A stretch of 60,872 nt of DNA from Verrucomicrobiia bacterium (GCA_019634635.1 JAHCBB010000031.1:1-60872); one strand, 5' to 3'. Positions 25,923-34,899 are shown, counted from the stretch's first letter. Notes: generated by a model from the sequence alone, not told the origin. Program-made: numbers and translations.

Positions 25923-26455
25923 CACGCCAGTTCGTCGCGGTTCACAATCCGGATGCTCTCAACGTGTTGCCGTTGCACCGGGGAACTCTTTTCACCTCCG
26001 GAGGAGGTCTTGGTGATGGCATCGCCCAGGGATCCGAGAACTTCGTCCCCGCGCACGAGCGAGCCGAAGGCGGTGTATTTGCCGTCGAGGAAGGCCGCGT
26101 CGCCAAGGCAGATGAAAAACTGGCTGCCGGCCGAGTCGGGATCCGACGACCGCGCCATGGATATGACGCCGCGACGGTGCGGGCGGTCATTGAATTCGGC
26201 GCGCACGCGGTGTCCGGGACCTCCGGTGCCCCAGCGGGATTCCATGGATGCCTCCTTGGTCAGCGGATCCCCACCCTGGACCATGAAGCCCTTCACAATC
26301 CGATGAAAGGCGGTGCCATCATAGAATCCCTTTCGCGCCAAGGACTTGAAGTTCTCGACTGTTTTTGGGGCCACCTCGGGCCAGAACTCCACGACCATTT
26401 CCCCGTGGGCGGTCTTGATCACGGCCACCTCGGCATCGCTGGTTTCGTTGGGCAT
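25922..26455 (-). CDS. Cytoplasmic cyclophilin-type peptidyl-prolyl isomerase
   Basis: The 177-residue protein has no signal peptide and carries the catalytic cyclophilin motifs FHRIVKGFMVQGGDP and SAGSQFFICLGD with LDGKYTAFG. Retained residues include the Arg of FHR, the Phe/Met of the hydrophobic pocket and the Gln of MVQGG. It isomerises Xaa-Pro bonds during protein folding. It lies 20 bp downstream of a second cyclophilin gene with the same layout and is probably its tandem duplicate. The shared segment SMARSSDPDSAGSQFFIC is identical in both. The C-terminal stretch TKTSSGGEKSSPVQRQHVE is an extra compared with minimal bacterial forms. Confidence 0.95.
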   Translation of the reverse strand: MPNETSDAEVAVIKTAHGEMVVEFWPEVAPKTVENFKSLARKGFYDGTAFHRIVKGFMVQGGDPLTKEASMESRWGTGGPGHRVRAEFNDRPHRRGVISMARSSDPDSAGSQFFICLGDAAFLDGKYTAFGSLVRGDEVLGSLGDAITKTSSGGEKSSPVQRQHVESIRIVNRDELA

Positions 26456-26475
26456 CGGGTCCTCGTTTCCGGGAG

Positions 26476-27108
26476 TTACTTGGGCTGGGGTTTCCAGTCC
26501 GAGCGCGGCATGAGGGTGACGCTTTCCAGCACCACCGGCTTCTGGGGTTTGCTGCGGGATGGACCGCCAACCTCCGCTTTCTCGAGCTGATCCAGGACAT
26601 CCATGCCCTCAAGGACCTTCGCAAACACCGTGTAGCTCCGGTCCAAATGGGGAGCCGTTCCAAAGCAGATGAAGAACTGGCTGCCGGCGGAATCGGGATC
26701 ACTGCTCCGCGCCATGGACACCGTGCCCTTGACGTGCGGCTTGTCGCTAAACTCCGCCTTGATTTTGTAGCCGGGGTCCCCGGTGCCCCATCGGGCCTCC
26801 ATTGCGGGATCCTTGGTCAGCGGGTCCCCCAGCTGGATCATGAAACCGGGAATCAGGCGGTGCGACAGCGTGCCGTCGTAAAACTTGCTGCCGGCGAGCT
26901 TCTTGAAGTTTTCAACAGTCTTGGGCGCGACGTCCGGCAGGAACTCGAGGACGATCTCCCCGTAGCCCTTGAATTTCAGCACGGCCACCTCGTTGGTCGC
27001 GGCAGCGGCCTGGTCTCCGGACGGTGCGTCCTGTGCCGAAGCCGGATGGCAAAGCGACAGTCCGGTCACGAGGCCGAACAGTCCGAACAGTTTGACAAGG
27101 CAATTCAT
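26476..27108 (-). CDS. Exported cyclophilin-type peptidyl-prolyl isomerase
   Basis: The 210-residue protein begins with a signal peptide (MNCLVKLFGLFGLVTGLSLCHPASAQ) and continues with a cyclophilin domain closely similar to that of the next gene. The catalytic Arg is kept in LSHRLIPGFMIQLGDP, but the usual Phe before His is Ser and the GGD step is LGD, so activity may be altered. It should help fold proteins outside the cytoplasm. Together with its neighbour it forms a tandem pair split by location: this copy exported, the other cytoplasmic. The ATG at 27108 was chosen because the signal peptide follows at once; the frame stays open to 27333 without meaning. Confidence 0.93.
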   Translation of the reverse strand: MNCLVKLFGLFGLVTGLSLCHPASAQDAPSGDQAAAATNEVAVLKFKGYGEIVLEFLPDVAPKTVENFKKLAGSKFYDGTLSHRLIPGFMIQLGDPLTKDPAMEARWGTGDPGYKIKAEFSDKPHVKGTVSMARSSDPDSAGSQFFICFGTAPHLDRSYTVFAKVLEGMDVLDQLEKAEVGGPSRSKPQKPVVLESVTLMPRSDWKPQPK

Positions 27109-27370
27109 CTCGGGAGGGAGAATCCATGCGGGAATTCGGGGTGTCACGTCGAAGTTTTGCGGGAGGTCTGCGGGATCAGGTGCCGGACGAGATGGATCAG
27201 GATTGCCTGGATGAACCCGCCAGGAACGGATCGGGTGGGGTGAGACCCCGTCGGGTCGTTGGTGCAACGGAAATCCGTGCCTGTGGGGAGTGCGCGTGCG
27301 GACGGCGTCGCGGATTGTTGCCCCGCCCCTCAAAGAGACGATGGAGTGGAGGGGCCTTCACCGGCCTGCA

Positions 27371-27898
27371 TCATCGGGCCGGAATCCGCCCCGGGCCGTT
27401 GGAGGTGGACGGCAGGGGGAGTTGTGCGGGGCCGGGCGTGGTTCGGGGCTGGTAGAGACGCGGCGCCGTCGGGGCGGCGGGCACCGTGGCCGGACGATGC
27501 TGCCAGGAGGTCCAGGCCCGCCACGCCGCGAGCAGGACGGCGACCCCGAGGGCGAGGGGGAAGAGCACCTGCCAGCGGAGCAGCGCCAGCTTCATCATGA
27601 TGAAGTCCAAGGGACCGCGCCGCAGAGTTCGGGCCCCCGGTCCGCCATCCGCAAAATCGTCGCGGCCCTCCAATTCGGCGTCGAGCTGGGCGACAATGGC
27701 GTCGGGGTCCAGTCGCAGGTGTCGGGCGTAGGTCTTGGCGAATCCGCGGACATACACCGGGGCCGAGAAGGTTGCCCAATGGCCGGCTTCGATGGCGCGG
27801 ATGTGGTCGCCCTTGATCTTGGTCGCATCGGCCACCTGAGCAATGGTCAGACGACGGCGCTCCCGTTCGGCGCGGAGCAGGTCCCCGGTGCTTCGCAT
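27371..27898 (-). CDS. RodZ-like helix-turn-helix membrane protein
   Basis: The 175-residue protein has a Cro/RodZ-type helix-turn-helix at residues about 4-70 (LLRAERERRRLTIAQVADAT, IRAIEAGHWATFSAPVYVRG, FAKTYARHLRLD). The AIExG...VYVRGFxxxYAxxLxLD pattern is typical of RodZ. A basic juxtamembrane stretch and one membrane helix (about 109-125, FPLALGVAVLLAAW) follow, then a proline- and threonine-rich periplasmic tail. RodZ links MreB to the membrane in cell-shape control; the usual C-terminal beta domain is missing here, so this may be a short relative. It starts 9 bp downstream of the EamA transporter stop on the same strand. Confidence 0.82.
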   Translation of the reverse strand: MRSTGDLLRAERERRRLTIAQVADATKIKGDHIRAIEAGHWATFSAPVYVRGFAKTYARHLRLDPDAIVAQLDAELEGRDDFADGGPGARTLRRGPLDFIMMKLALLRWQVLFPLALGVAVLLAAWRAWTSWQHRPATVPAAPTAPRLYQPRTTPGPAQLPLPSTSNGPGRIPAR

Positions 27899-27907
27899 TG
27901 GCGGAGC

Positions 27908-28852
27908 CTAGGGTCCGTGGGGGTTCTCCGGCAACGAAGGAAACGGCCGGGAATCCGGCGGACCGCCAGAGTTCAGAGCGAGGAGGACTGCCATCAGGAT
28001 CAGTCCCGCGCCCGCCAGCCGCCAACCCATCCGGCGTCCACCGGCGTCCGCCCGCTCGGTATTGCCGAATCGGTGGCCAAGGCACCAGACGAGCGCCAGA
28101 CCCCACAAGCCGCGAAGGGCATAGACGACATTGACCCCCGTGGCGTCGCGCCAGACGGCGATGCTGACCGTGATCAGCACGGCCTGGATGACGGCGGCGG
28201 CGGAAGCCGCGAGCAGCCACGGGAGGGCGGCCCGGGGAACGCGGATGGCCTCACGTCCGGTCCCGAGCACCACCACCATCGAAAGAACCGCGAGGGTGCC
28301 GAAGAGCATGGGGATGAACGTGGGGATGCCGAAGGGGCCGGCCCACTGCTGGATCAGCGTGTCGCAAACCGCGAAGCACAGCGAACAGAGCAGCGCCAGC
28401 ACGGTGCTGCGTCCGGTGCCCCGTCCGGGCCGGCGATCGCTGAATCCCATCACGAGGACGCCGAGCGTGGTCAGGCCCGCGGCCGCGAGGTGTCCGGCCC
28501 CGAGGGGCACGCGGAAGACGAGTGTGGAGAGGGCTGCCACCAGGATCACCTTGGTGCCGAGGAGGGGGGTGACCACCGACACGTCGCCTCCGCGCAGCGC
28601 GAGCAGACCGAGCACTGATCCCGTGAAGAATGCCGTTCCGGCAAGGACCGGATGCCATAGTGCGGTTCCCGGACGGGGGACTTCCCCCCAGGCCAGCATG
28701 GGCAGAAAGGTGAGGCCAAGGGCCACATGGTTCAGCGCAAAAGCGGGCATCAGCCCGGCGCCCTCCTGGAAGGCCCGCTTTTGCAGGAGGTTGCCAAAGG
28801 CGAAGACCACGGCCGCCACCAGCGGTGGCACCAGGTGGAGGGAGCCGCTCAT
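27908..28852 (-). CDS. EamA/DMT-type transporter
   Basis: The 314-residue inner-membrane protein has about ten hydrophobic segments in two repeats, the layout of the drug/metabolite (EamA) superfamily. The first helix (LVPPLVAAVVFAFGNLLQKRAF) and segments such as VVTPLLGTKVILVAALSTLVF match family conventions at the start of each repeat, and YALRGLWGLALVWCLG is the usual late helix. Substrates of such exporters range from amino acids to sugars and cannot be predicted. It precedes the RodZ-like gene by 9 bp. It is divergent from the hexapeptide-repeat gene, with 86 bp between starts. The C-terminus (SGGPPDSRPFPSLPENPHGP) is a short polar tail. Confidence 0.87.
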   Translation of the reverse strand: MSGSLHLVPPLVAAVVFAFGNLLQKRAFQEGAGLMPAFALNHVALGLTFLPMLAWGEVPRPGTALWHPVLAGTAFFTGSVLGLLALRGGDVSVVTPLLGTKVILVAALSTLVFRVPLGAGHLAAAGLTTLGVLVMGFSDRRPGRGTGRSTVLALLCSLCFAVCDTLIQQWAGPFGIPTFIPMLFGTLAVLSMVVVLGTGREAIRVPRAALPWLLAASAAAVIQAVLITVSIAVWRDATGVNVVYALRGLWGLALVWCLGHRFGNTERADAGGRRMGWRLAGAGLILMAVLLALNSGGPPDSRPFPSLPENPHGP

Positions 28853-28938
28853 CGGGGTCTCCGGACATCGGTGTCCGGATCCGGCCGGCGTGTTCTTTGC
28901 GATTGCCCCGGCCCCGCGACATTTTGCACGGTCGCCTC

Positions 28939-29631
28939 ATGTACGAAACCTCCGGCCTGTTCGATCTCAACCAGACGGACCATGCCGCAATTTTCGAGGG
29001 GTGCACCCGTCCCTGGGAAGTGCTGGCGAAGCTCGGGAACTACATCCGCGGCCGGGTCCGGCCGGGCAAGCAGCTTCATCGGGTGATGGGGACGGTGCAT
29101 CTGGGGGATCAGGTGGAAATCGGGGAGGGCACGGTGCTGGAGGCCGGGGTGATGATCGTCGGCCCGGCCATCATCGGAAAAAACTGTGTGCTGCGGCACA
29201 ATGCCTATCTCCGGGAGAACTGCCTCATTGGCGACGACTGCGTGATCGGGAATTCCTGCGAGGTGAAGAACTCCATGCTGTTCAATGGTGCCCAAGTGCC
29301 GCACTTCAACTATGTGGGGGACTGCGTCCTTGGTTACAAGGCGCATCTCGGTGCGGGCGCGGCCCTGTCCAATCTCAAGCTCGACGGCTCCAATGTCTGG
29401 GTCGAGGGGGAGAACGGGCATCCGGTGGACACCGGCCTTCGGAAATTTGGCGCGCTGCTGGGCGACCATACCGACATCGGGTGCAACGCGGTGTTGAACC
29501 CCGGGTCGGTGATCGGACGCCACTCGATGGTCTATCCGAACCTCTCCTGGCGTGGGTATCTGCCCGCCAACATGATCGCCAAGCACAAGGCGAAGCCGGA
29601 CGTCGTGGTCCTGCGGCCGCGGGAGTACTGA
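28939..29631 (+). CDS. Left-handed beta-helix acyltransferase-like protein (GlmU C-terminal-like)
   Basis: The 230-residue protein is built of hexapeptide repeats: VHLGDQVEIGEGTVLEAG, VGPAIIGKNCVLRHNAYLRE, CLIGDDCVIGNSCEVKNS, then HFNYVGDCVLGYKAHLGAGA. This is the left-handed helix of the GlmU C-terminal and sugar-nucleotide acyltransferase family. The N-terminal 50 residues (MYETSGLFDLNQTDHAAIFE, PWEVLAKLGNYIRGRV) are typical of stand-alone UDP-N-acetylglucosamine-pyrophosphorylase-like proteins that lack the nucleotidyl domain. It probably transfers an acyl group to a nucleotide sugar, or is a structural relative. The ATG at 28939 gives the family N-terminus. It is followed 45 bp on by the AlgE-like gene on the same strand. 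Confidence 0.88.
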   Translation: MYETSGLFDLNQTDHAAIFEGCTRPWEVLAKLGNYIRGRVRPGKQLHRVMGTVHLGDQVEIGEGTVLEAGVMIVGPAIIGKNCVLRHNAYLRENCLIGDDCVIGNSCEVKNSMLFNGAQVPHFNYVGDCVLGYKAHLGAGAALSNLKLDGSNVWVEGENGHPVDTGLRKFGALLGDHTDIGCNAVLNPGSVIGRHSMVYPNLSWRGYLPANMIAKHKAKPDVVVLRPREY

Positions 29632-29676
29632 GAGACGTCCGGGCCACTTCCGAATCCGGGGTTCGGCAGGGCGGCC

Positions 29677-31089
29677 ATGCCCGAAGCGATGACACGCGCG
29701 GTCTTCATTCCACGGGCCCTGGCGGTGCTGGCAGCGTTTTCGTTCCCCGGACGGCCCTCCGTCCACGCGCAGGAGTTTCGACCCTTCATCACCCGCGCTG
29801 CAGGGGCCAATCGCGTCTCGGACCGGCCGGAATACGCCCGGCTGCTGCAGGAGACCGCGCGCACCAACGGCTGGACGGGCCTGGAGTCCGCGGACTGGCT
29901 TGATGCGGGAATTCAGTCCCGCCTGCGCTATGAAATTCGCGACAACGATTACCGGATCCCGGGCCAGCCCGACGACGATGCGCTCCTCACCCAGAACCTC
30001 GTGTACCTCGGGGTCCGCAGGATTCTTGATCCGCTCCGATTCGCCGCGGAGTTCGAGGACGCCCGCCGGGTGACCGGGGATCGCGACCCGTTGCCCAACG
30101 AAGTGAATGAGACCGACCTGCTCCAGGGACATGCAGACCTCTATTTTGAGAACGTGGTGGACGGTCAGTCCCTGACCTTGATGGCGGGCCGGATGGCCTT
30201 TGACGCCGTGGACCGGCGGCTGATCGCCCGCAACCGGTTCCGCAATGCCATCAGCGCCTTCGATGGATTCCGGGTGCGCCTCGGACGTGACCGGAGCCCG
30301 TGGGAGGTGGACGCCTTTGCCGTGCGTCCTGTGGATCGGGACCCGGACGGCTGGGACTGGCACTCGGGCAACAGCTGGCTGTACGGGGTGACCGGCTACT
30401 GGCGCGTCGGTTCGCCGGAGGTCCAGGTCGAGCCCTTCTGGCTCCTGTTGAGCCAGGACGCGCAGCCCGGGGTCTCGATTCAGCGGCAGCTCCACACGTT
30501 CGGATTCCATGCCTTCGGCGCCTGGGACTCCAGAAAGTGGGACTACGACGTCAGCATTGCGGGACAGGTGGGCCGGTCCCGCAACATGCCCCATCGGGCC
30601 TGGGCATCCCACTTCGAGACCGGTTACACGTGGGACGCCTCATGGCGTCCGCGTCTTGGATGGTGGTTGAACTACGCCAGCGGCGACCGGGACCCGGGGG
30701 ACGGAACCCAGCAGCGTTTCGATCCGCTCTTTGGTGCGAACTTCGCCTTCTACGGTTTCAGCGGCTATTTTTCGTGGCAAAACATCGTGGATCCCGCGAT
30801 GCGGTTCAGCATCCAGCCCGCCCTGCCGCTGCGTGCCGAGCTGATCTACCGCTCGTTCTGGCTGGCCAGCGACCAGGATGCCTGGGTGCGAGGGCTCCGG
30901 CTTGATCCCACGGGCGATAGTGGATCCTTTGTGGGGCAGGAACTGGACGTCCGGGTGACGTACACACCCATCCGGTGGGTGGAGTTCGAGGTGGTCTATG
31001 CGCACTTCTTCCCCGGTTCCTTTGTGGCGGCCACGGGGCCGGATCCCCAAAGCAATTTCACCTACCTCCAGGCAATCCTTCGATTTTGA
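29677..31089 (+). CDS. Alginate-export-type outer-membrane beta-barrel protein
   Basis: The 470-residue protein starts with a signal peptide (MTRAVFIPRALAVLAAFSFP to about HAQ). Alternating amphipathic strands rich in Tyr/Trp follow, as in the AlgE-type alginate export domain: RLRYEIRDNDYRIPG, LYFENVVDGQSLTLMAGRMAF, DAVDRRLIARNRFRN, WLYGVTGYW, NFAFYGFSGYF. The protein ends ILRF, the C-terminal Phe signature of outer-membrane barrels. It probably forms a diffusion channel for an acidic polysaccharide or other anion. The in-frame ATG at 29689 is an alternative start and places the signal peptide closer to the N-terminus. Polymerase and lyase genes normally found with AlgE are absent in this window. 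Confidence 0.85.
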   Translation: MPEAMTRAVFIPRALAVLAAFSFPGRPSVHAQEFRPFITRAAGANRVSDRPEYARLLQETARTNGWTGLESADWLDAGIQSRLRYEIRDNDYRIPGQPDDDALLTQNLVYLGVRRILDPLRFAAEFEDARRVTGDRDPLPNEVNETDLLQGHADLYFENVVDGQSLTLMAGRMAFDAVDRRLIARNRFRNAISAFDGFRVRLGRDRSPWEVDAFAVRPVDRDPDGWDWHSGNSWLYGVTGYWRVGSPEVQVEPFWLLLSQDAQPGVSIQRQLHTFGFHAFGAWDSRKWDYDVSIAGQVGRSRNMPHRAWASHFETGYTWDASWRPRLGWWLNYASGDRDPGDGTQQRFDPLFGANFAFYGFSGYFSWQNIVDPAMRFSIQPALPLRAELIYRSFWLASDQDAWVRGLRLDPTGDSGSFVGQELDVRVTYTPIRWVEFEVVYAHFFPGSFVAATGPDPQSNFTYLQAILRF

Positions 31090-31161
31090 GCCCGCAGGAC
31101 AGGAACGGCCCGCAAAGCCGGCGCGTTGCGCCATCCGCCCATCCGCGGTTGACTCTCCCCG

Positions 31162-33279
31162 ATGCTGCTTTCGGCTGAAGACGCCGCCGCGCCCGACCTG
31201 GTCCAACAGGTCGGCGGGATTTTTTCGGAAACGGGCCTGTTTTCCCAGGCCCGCAATTTTGAGTACCGCCCGCAGCAGCAGGCCATGGCCATGGCCGTGG
31301 CGCGAGCCCTCACCCGACGCGAACACTTGGTGGTCGAGGCCGGCACCGGTGTGGGCAAGAGCTTCGCCTATCTGGTTCCGGCCATCCTGTTCGCCGTGGC
31401 GCAAAAGCGGAAAGCCGTCATCTCCACCCATACCATCAACCTCCAGGAACAGCTCACCGAGAAGGATCTGCCGTTGCTCCAGAAGGTCCTTCCGGTGGAG
31501 TTCCAGTTCGCCATGCTCAAGGGGCGCCAGAATTACCTGTGCACCCGTCGCCTGGAGAAGGCGCTGCAGCAGGCCGATTCGCTGTTCACCTCGCCCGAAA
31601 CCTCGGAATTGCGGCGCATTCAGGAATGGGCGGCGACCACCACTGACGGCTCCCTGAGCGACTTCCCTGAGGAACCGGATCCGAAGGTGTGGGAACACGT
31701 GTGCTCCGAGCGCGGCCTTTGCACCCCGAAGAAATGCGGGTACGCCAGCGACCGGGTCCGCTCCGGCAACGTCTGCTTCTTCCAGCGCGCACGCCAGCGG
31801 ATCCTCGGTGCCGATGTTCTCGTGCTGAACCACACCCTCTTTTTCACCCTGCTGGGCGGGGTCGAGGAGGAGCTCCCCGAAGGGGTCCTGTTCCGCAACG
31901 ACTTTGTCATCTTCGACGAGGCGCACACCGTCGAGCAGGTCGCGGCCCGCCATATCGGGGTCAGTGTCAGCAGCGGGGGCGTCCGGTACGCCCTCCAGCG
32001 CCTGTGGAACCCCCGCACCGAGAAGGGCCTTCTCGCGACCCTGCGCGTGGGCGAACCGGTGCGCGCCGTCGCGGAGGTGCTGGAGCAGACGGACGACTTC
32101 TTCGGACGGATCGAGGATTCGTGCGAGCAGTTGGCCCGGACGGCGCGGCCGGACCGTCCGGGAGCCCTCCCGGAATCGTCAGCGGGCGCGCTGCCCGGTC
32201 GCGCCTGGCGGGAGTTGCGCATCCGGCGCCCGGACCTTGTCGAAGACACCGTGACGCTGTCCCTGCAGCGGCTGCGCGAGCGCCTGATGGAGCTGGTCCA
32301 GTCCGCCGACGACCGGGAGTCGGCGGAAGAGCTCCAGGAGGCGCTGCGGCGCCTGTCGGAGCTGCGCACGGCGGTGCAGACGTTCCTGAGGCAGGATGCC
32401 GAGGATCATGTGTACTGGGTTGAGCGCACCGGACGGTCCCAGCGGGTTCTTTCGCTGAACGCGGCGCCGGTGGACGTCGCGGTGTACCTGCGCGAGCGGT
32501 TGTTCGGGGCCAACACCAGTGTGGTGATGACCAGCGCAACCCTTGGCATTCACGGGGGCCAAACGGCGGCTGGACAACCGGCCGAAGGCCCTGCGGGGGC
32601 GTCCCCGGCGCTTCGATACTTCGCCCGGCGGGTGGGCGGCGAGGCTGCCCGGGGGCTTCAGGTGGGTTCCCCGTTCGATTACCAGCGACAGATGCGCCTT
32701 TTCGTGGCCGGCAAAATGCCGGATCCGCGTGATCCTGGATATGAGGATGCCCTGGTCCACTGGATCGAGCACTTCATCGGCCGCTCGGCAGGCAAGGCCT
32801 TTGTGTTGTTCACCAACACCCGCCTGATGCAGCAGGTGGCCGGCCGGATGGCGGAGTTCTTCGAGCGGGCCGGGCTGGCGTGCTTTGTGCAGGGCACCGG
32901 CATGCCCCGCACGGCGATGCTGGAGAAATTCAAGGAGGACGTGGATTCCGTGCTCTTTGGCACCGACTCGTTCTGGCAGGGGGTGGACGTGCCGGGGGAG
33001 GCGCTGAGCAACGTGATCATCACACGGCTGCCGTTTGCCGTCCCGGATCATCCGCTCATCGAGGCGCGCCTGGAGCGGATCGAGGCGCGCGGCGGGAATG
33101 CCTTTTCCGAGTTCAGCCTGCCGGAGGCGATCCTCAAGTTTCGCCAGGGCGTCGGACGCCTGATCCGCACCCGGGACGATTCCGGCATGGTGGTGGTGCT
33201 GGACAACCGCGTGCTGGTCAAGCGGTACGGCCGGCAGTTTCTCGACGCGATCCCGAAGTGCCCGGTGGAGGTGGTTTGA
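31162..33279 (+). CDS. DinG/XPD-type ATP-dependent DNA helicase
   Basis: The 705-residue protein is a superfamily 2 helicase of the DinG/XPD group. Walker A is AGTGVGKSF (near residue 62) and the Walker B box is FDEAH (near 252). Between them are five Cys residues (NYLC, EHVCSERGLC, KKCGY, NVCFFQ); the last four are placed like the DinG 4Fe-4S ligands. Motif V/VI elements are visible at DSFWQGVDVPGE and QGVGRLIRT. DinG unwinds DNA with 5'-3' polarity, resolving R-loops and other structures. An insert rich in Ala, Gly and Pro (about 465-485, GGQTAAGQPAEGPAGASP) is poorly conserved. The ATG at 31162 starts MLLSAEDAAAPDL. It stands 72 bp after the AlgE-like gene but is functionally unrelated. 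Confidence 0.93.
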   Translation: MLLSAEDAAAPDLVQQVGGIFSETGLFSQARNFEYRPQQQAMAMAVARALTRREHLVVEAGTGVGKSFAYLVPAILFAVAQKRKAVISTHTINLQEQLTEKDLPLLQKVLPVEFQFAMLKGRQNYLCTRRLEKALQQADSLFTSPETSELRRIQEWAATTTDGSLSDFPEEPDPKVWEHVCSERGLCTPKKCGYASDRVRSGNVCFFQRARQRILGADVLVLNHTLFFTLLGGVEEELPEGVLFRNDFVIFDEAHTVEQVAARHIGVSVSSGGVRYALQRLWNPRTEKGLLATLRVGEPVRAVAEVLEQTDDFFGRIEDSCEQLARTARPDRPGALPESSAGALPGRAWRELRIRRPDLVEDTVTLSLQRLRERLMELVQSADDRESAEELQEALRRLSELRTAVQTFLRQDAEDHVYWVERTGRSQRVLSLNAAPVDVAVYLRERLFGANTSVVMTSATLGIHGGQTAAGQPAEGPAGASPALRYFARRVGGEAARGLQVGSPFDYQRQMRLFVAGKMPDPRDPGYEDALVHWIEHFIGRSAGKAFVLFTNTRLMQQVAGRMAEFFERAGLACFVQGTGMPRTAMLEKFKEDVDSVLFGTDSFWQGVDVPGEALSNVIITRLPFAVPDHPLIEARLERIEARGGNAFSEFSLPEAILKFRQGVGRLIRTRDDSGMVVVLDNRVLVKRYGRQFLDAIPKCPVEVV

Positions 33280-33372
33280 GGGCCGGGGTGGGGTCTCGTC
33301 GAGTGCCGAGCGGGATGCTCCCGCCGCCACGGGGGCCAGTTGGCGGGGATGCGGGGATGAATGGCGCCGGGG

Positions 33373-33789
33373 TCAGCGCAGGCCGCCTGGGACACCGCCA
33401 ATCTGGCGCATGACGCGCTGGCGGGGGGTCTCCGGCGGACGCAACGGACCGCGCTCGATCCGGACGGCCACGTACCGGGTTCCGGGGATGATGAACTTCT
33501 TGATCATCACGCGAACCCTGGCGGCTCGGAACTCCCTGCGCAGAAGCTCGGCGATCTCGACGGCGAGCGTCTCAATGAGCCGCCAGTTGCGGCCCTCCCC
33601 GAGTTCGCGGAGCCGGCGGCAAACGGCATCGTAGTTCAACGTGTGGGTGAGGTCGTCCGACGCCGCGGCGCGGGTGAAGTCATGATCAAGTTCCACCGAC
33701 AGCAGCAGGCGCTGGGGAGCAGCCCGTTCCTCGTCGGGTACGCCGACGCAATACTGCACCTCGAGATCGGAGATGATGATGGTATCCAT
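33373..33789 (-). CDS. folB: Dihydroneopterin aldolase
   Basis: The 138-residue protein has FolB landmarks: the opening MDTIIISDLEVQYCVGVPDE, ERAAPQRLLLSVELDHDF, the mid-sequence SDDLTHTLNYDAVCRRL, and WRLIETLAVEIAELLRREF with the catalytic-region Glu. A Lys follows in MIKKFIIPGTRYVAVRIER. It converts dihydroneopterin to 6-hydroxymethyl-dihydropterin and glycolaldehyde in folate synthesis. Typical length is about 120; the extra C-terminal residues (PETPRQRVMRQIGGVPGG) are basic and unmatched. It starts 24 bp downstream of the HAD-Nudix stop on the same strand. No other folate genes are nearby. Confidence 0.93.
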   Translation of the reverse strand: MDTIIISDLEVQYCVGVPDEERAAPQRLLLSVELDHDFTRAAASDDLTHTLNYDAVCRRLRELGEGRNWRLIETLAVEIAELLRREFRAARVRVMIKKFIIPGTRYVAVRIERGPLRPPETPRQRVMRQIGGVPGGLR

Positions 33790-33813
33790 GGGTGCGGGGG
33801 TGCGTTTTGCCGG

Positions 33814-34899
33814 TCACGCGGTGACCACCTGGTCGGAAGCCGCGTCAAGCACCCGCTCCACCAGGACACGCGTCGGCTGGTTGAGCGGCAGCTTTAATGT
33901 GTCCTCGGGGGCCAGCCACCGAAATTCCTGCGCCTCGGCGTTCAGCCGCACCGTCTGCACCCCGGGCGCGCGGCAGGTGTAATTCAGCAGCAGGAAGTGC
34001 GCGTCCCGGTAGAACTCGGGGGGATGGATGGCATCCTGCACGCAGACGAACTCGATGTCCGTCACTTCCAGTGCGGTTTCCTCGCGCAGTTCCCGGCGGA
34101 GGGCGTCCACGGAGGTTTCCCCCCACTCAATCTTGCCGCCGGGGATGCCCCACCGATCGGACCACTTACTGGTGCGCACGAGGAGCATCCGCCCAAGGTC
34201 GTCCCGGATCAGGGCCCCGACCGTGGCGACGGGATGACGCGGCGCGGGGTTCGACAGGGTGGGGCCGATGCGAAGGCCGTTGCGCTCCAGCAGTTGGCGC
34301 AGCTCGCCGAGGTGCTCGACGATCAGATCCGGGGCGCTCTCGCGCAGTTGTCCAAGCGAGTTGTATCCGGTGAGCACCGCGACGCTGTGGATGCCGCCGT
34401 GCCTCGCGGTGTCCACGTCGTGCTGCATGTCGCCAACAAACACGGTGGCCGCCGGGTCCAGTCCGTTCTCCTCGACCAGCGCGCGGATCTGCTGCCGTTT
34501 GTCGGCGATTCCCGAGTAGATGCGCTCGAAGTATTTGCCGAAACCGGTGGTTTCGGCCTGGGCTGCAAGGTGCCTCGGGTGGACGGTGGTCAGCAGGAAC
34601 TGTCGGAGTTCCCGGGCGGCGCAGAACTCGAGCAACTCGCGGGCGTGGGGCAGGGGGACCACCGAGTCCTGACACTCGGCGAACCTGCCATGGAACCAAG
34701 TCTCAAGCTGTTCCAGGGGCACCTGCGGGACGAACTTTTCGTAGAAGCCCTGGTACGGCAGGCGGAACTCGGAGCGGAACTCGTCGAGAGTGAGCGGCGT
34801 CACCCCCGCCTGGCGAAACACATGGTTGCTGGCTTCCCAGACCGCCGGCAGGTCATCCACCAACGTTCCGGACCAGTCAAAGATCACATTGCGGATCAC
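33814..34899 (-). CDS. HAD hydrolase-Nudix hydrolase fusion
   Basis: The 361-residue protein joins a HAD domain (about residues 1-200) and a Nudix domain (about 215-355). HAD motif I is FDWSGTLVDD: the second motif Asp, usually the general acid, is Ser. Motifs II and IV are present as LTTVHPRH and VFVGDMQHDVDTAR with the Lys of DKRQQIRAL. The Nudix box is complete, GKIEWGETSVDALRRELREE. Nudix may cut a nucleoside diphosphate-linked compound and HAD then remove a phosphate, or one half may regulate the other. The GTG at 34899 (VIRNVIFDWSGT) was chosen because HAD sequence begins there; the frame runs upstream to 35202 without similarity. Confidence 0.82.
   Translation of the reverse strand: MIRNVIFDWSGTLVDDLPAVWEASNHVFRQAGVTPLTLDEFRSEFRLPYQGFYEKFVPQVPLEQLETWFHGRFAECQDSVVPLPHARELLEFCAARELRQFLLTTVHPRHLAAQAETTGFGKYFERIYSGIADKRQQIRALVEENGLDPAATVFVGDMQHDVDTARHGGIHSVAVLTGYNSLGQLRESAPDLIVEHLGELRQLLERNGLRIGPTLSNPAPRHPVATVGALIRDDLGRMLLVRTSKWSDRWGIPGGKIEWGETSVDALRRELREETALEVTDIEFVCVQDAIHPPEFYRDAHFLLLNYTCRAPGVQTVRLNAEAQEFRWLAPEDTLKLPLNQPTRVLVERVLDAASDQVVTA

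Noticed and set aside
28849..30612. 587-residue minus-strand open frame
   Set aside because: Antisense to the hexapeptide-repeat and AlgE-like genes.
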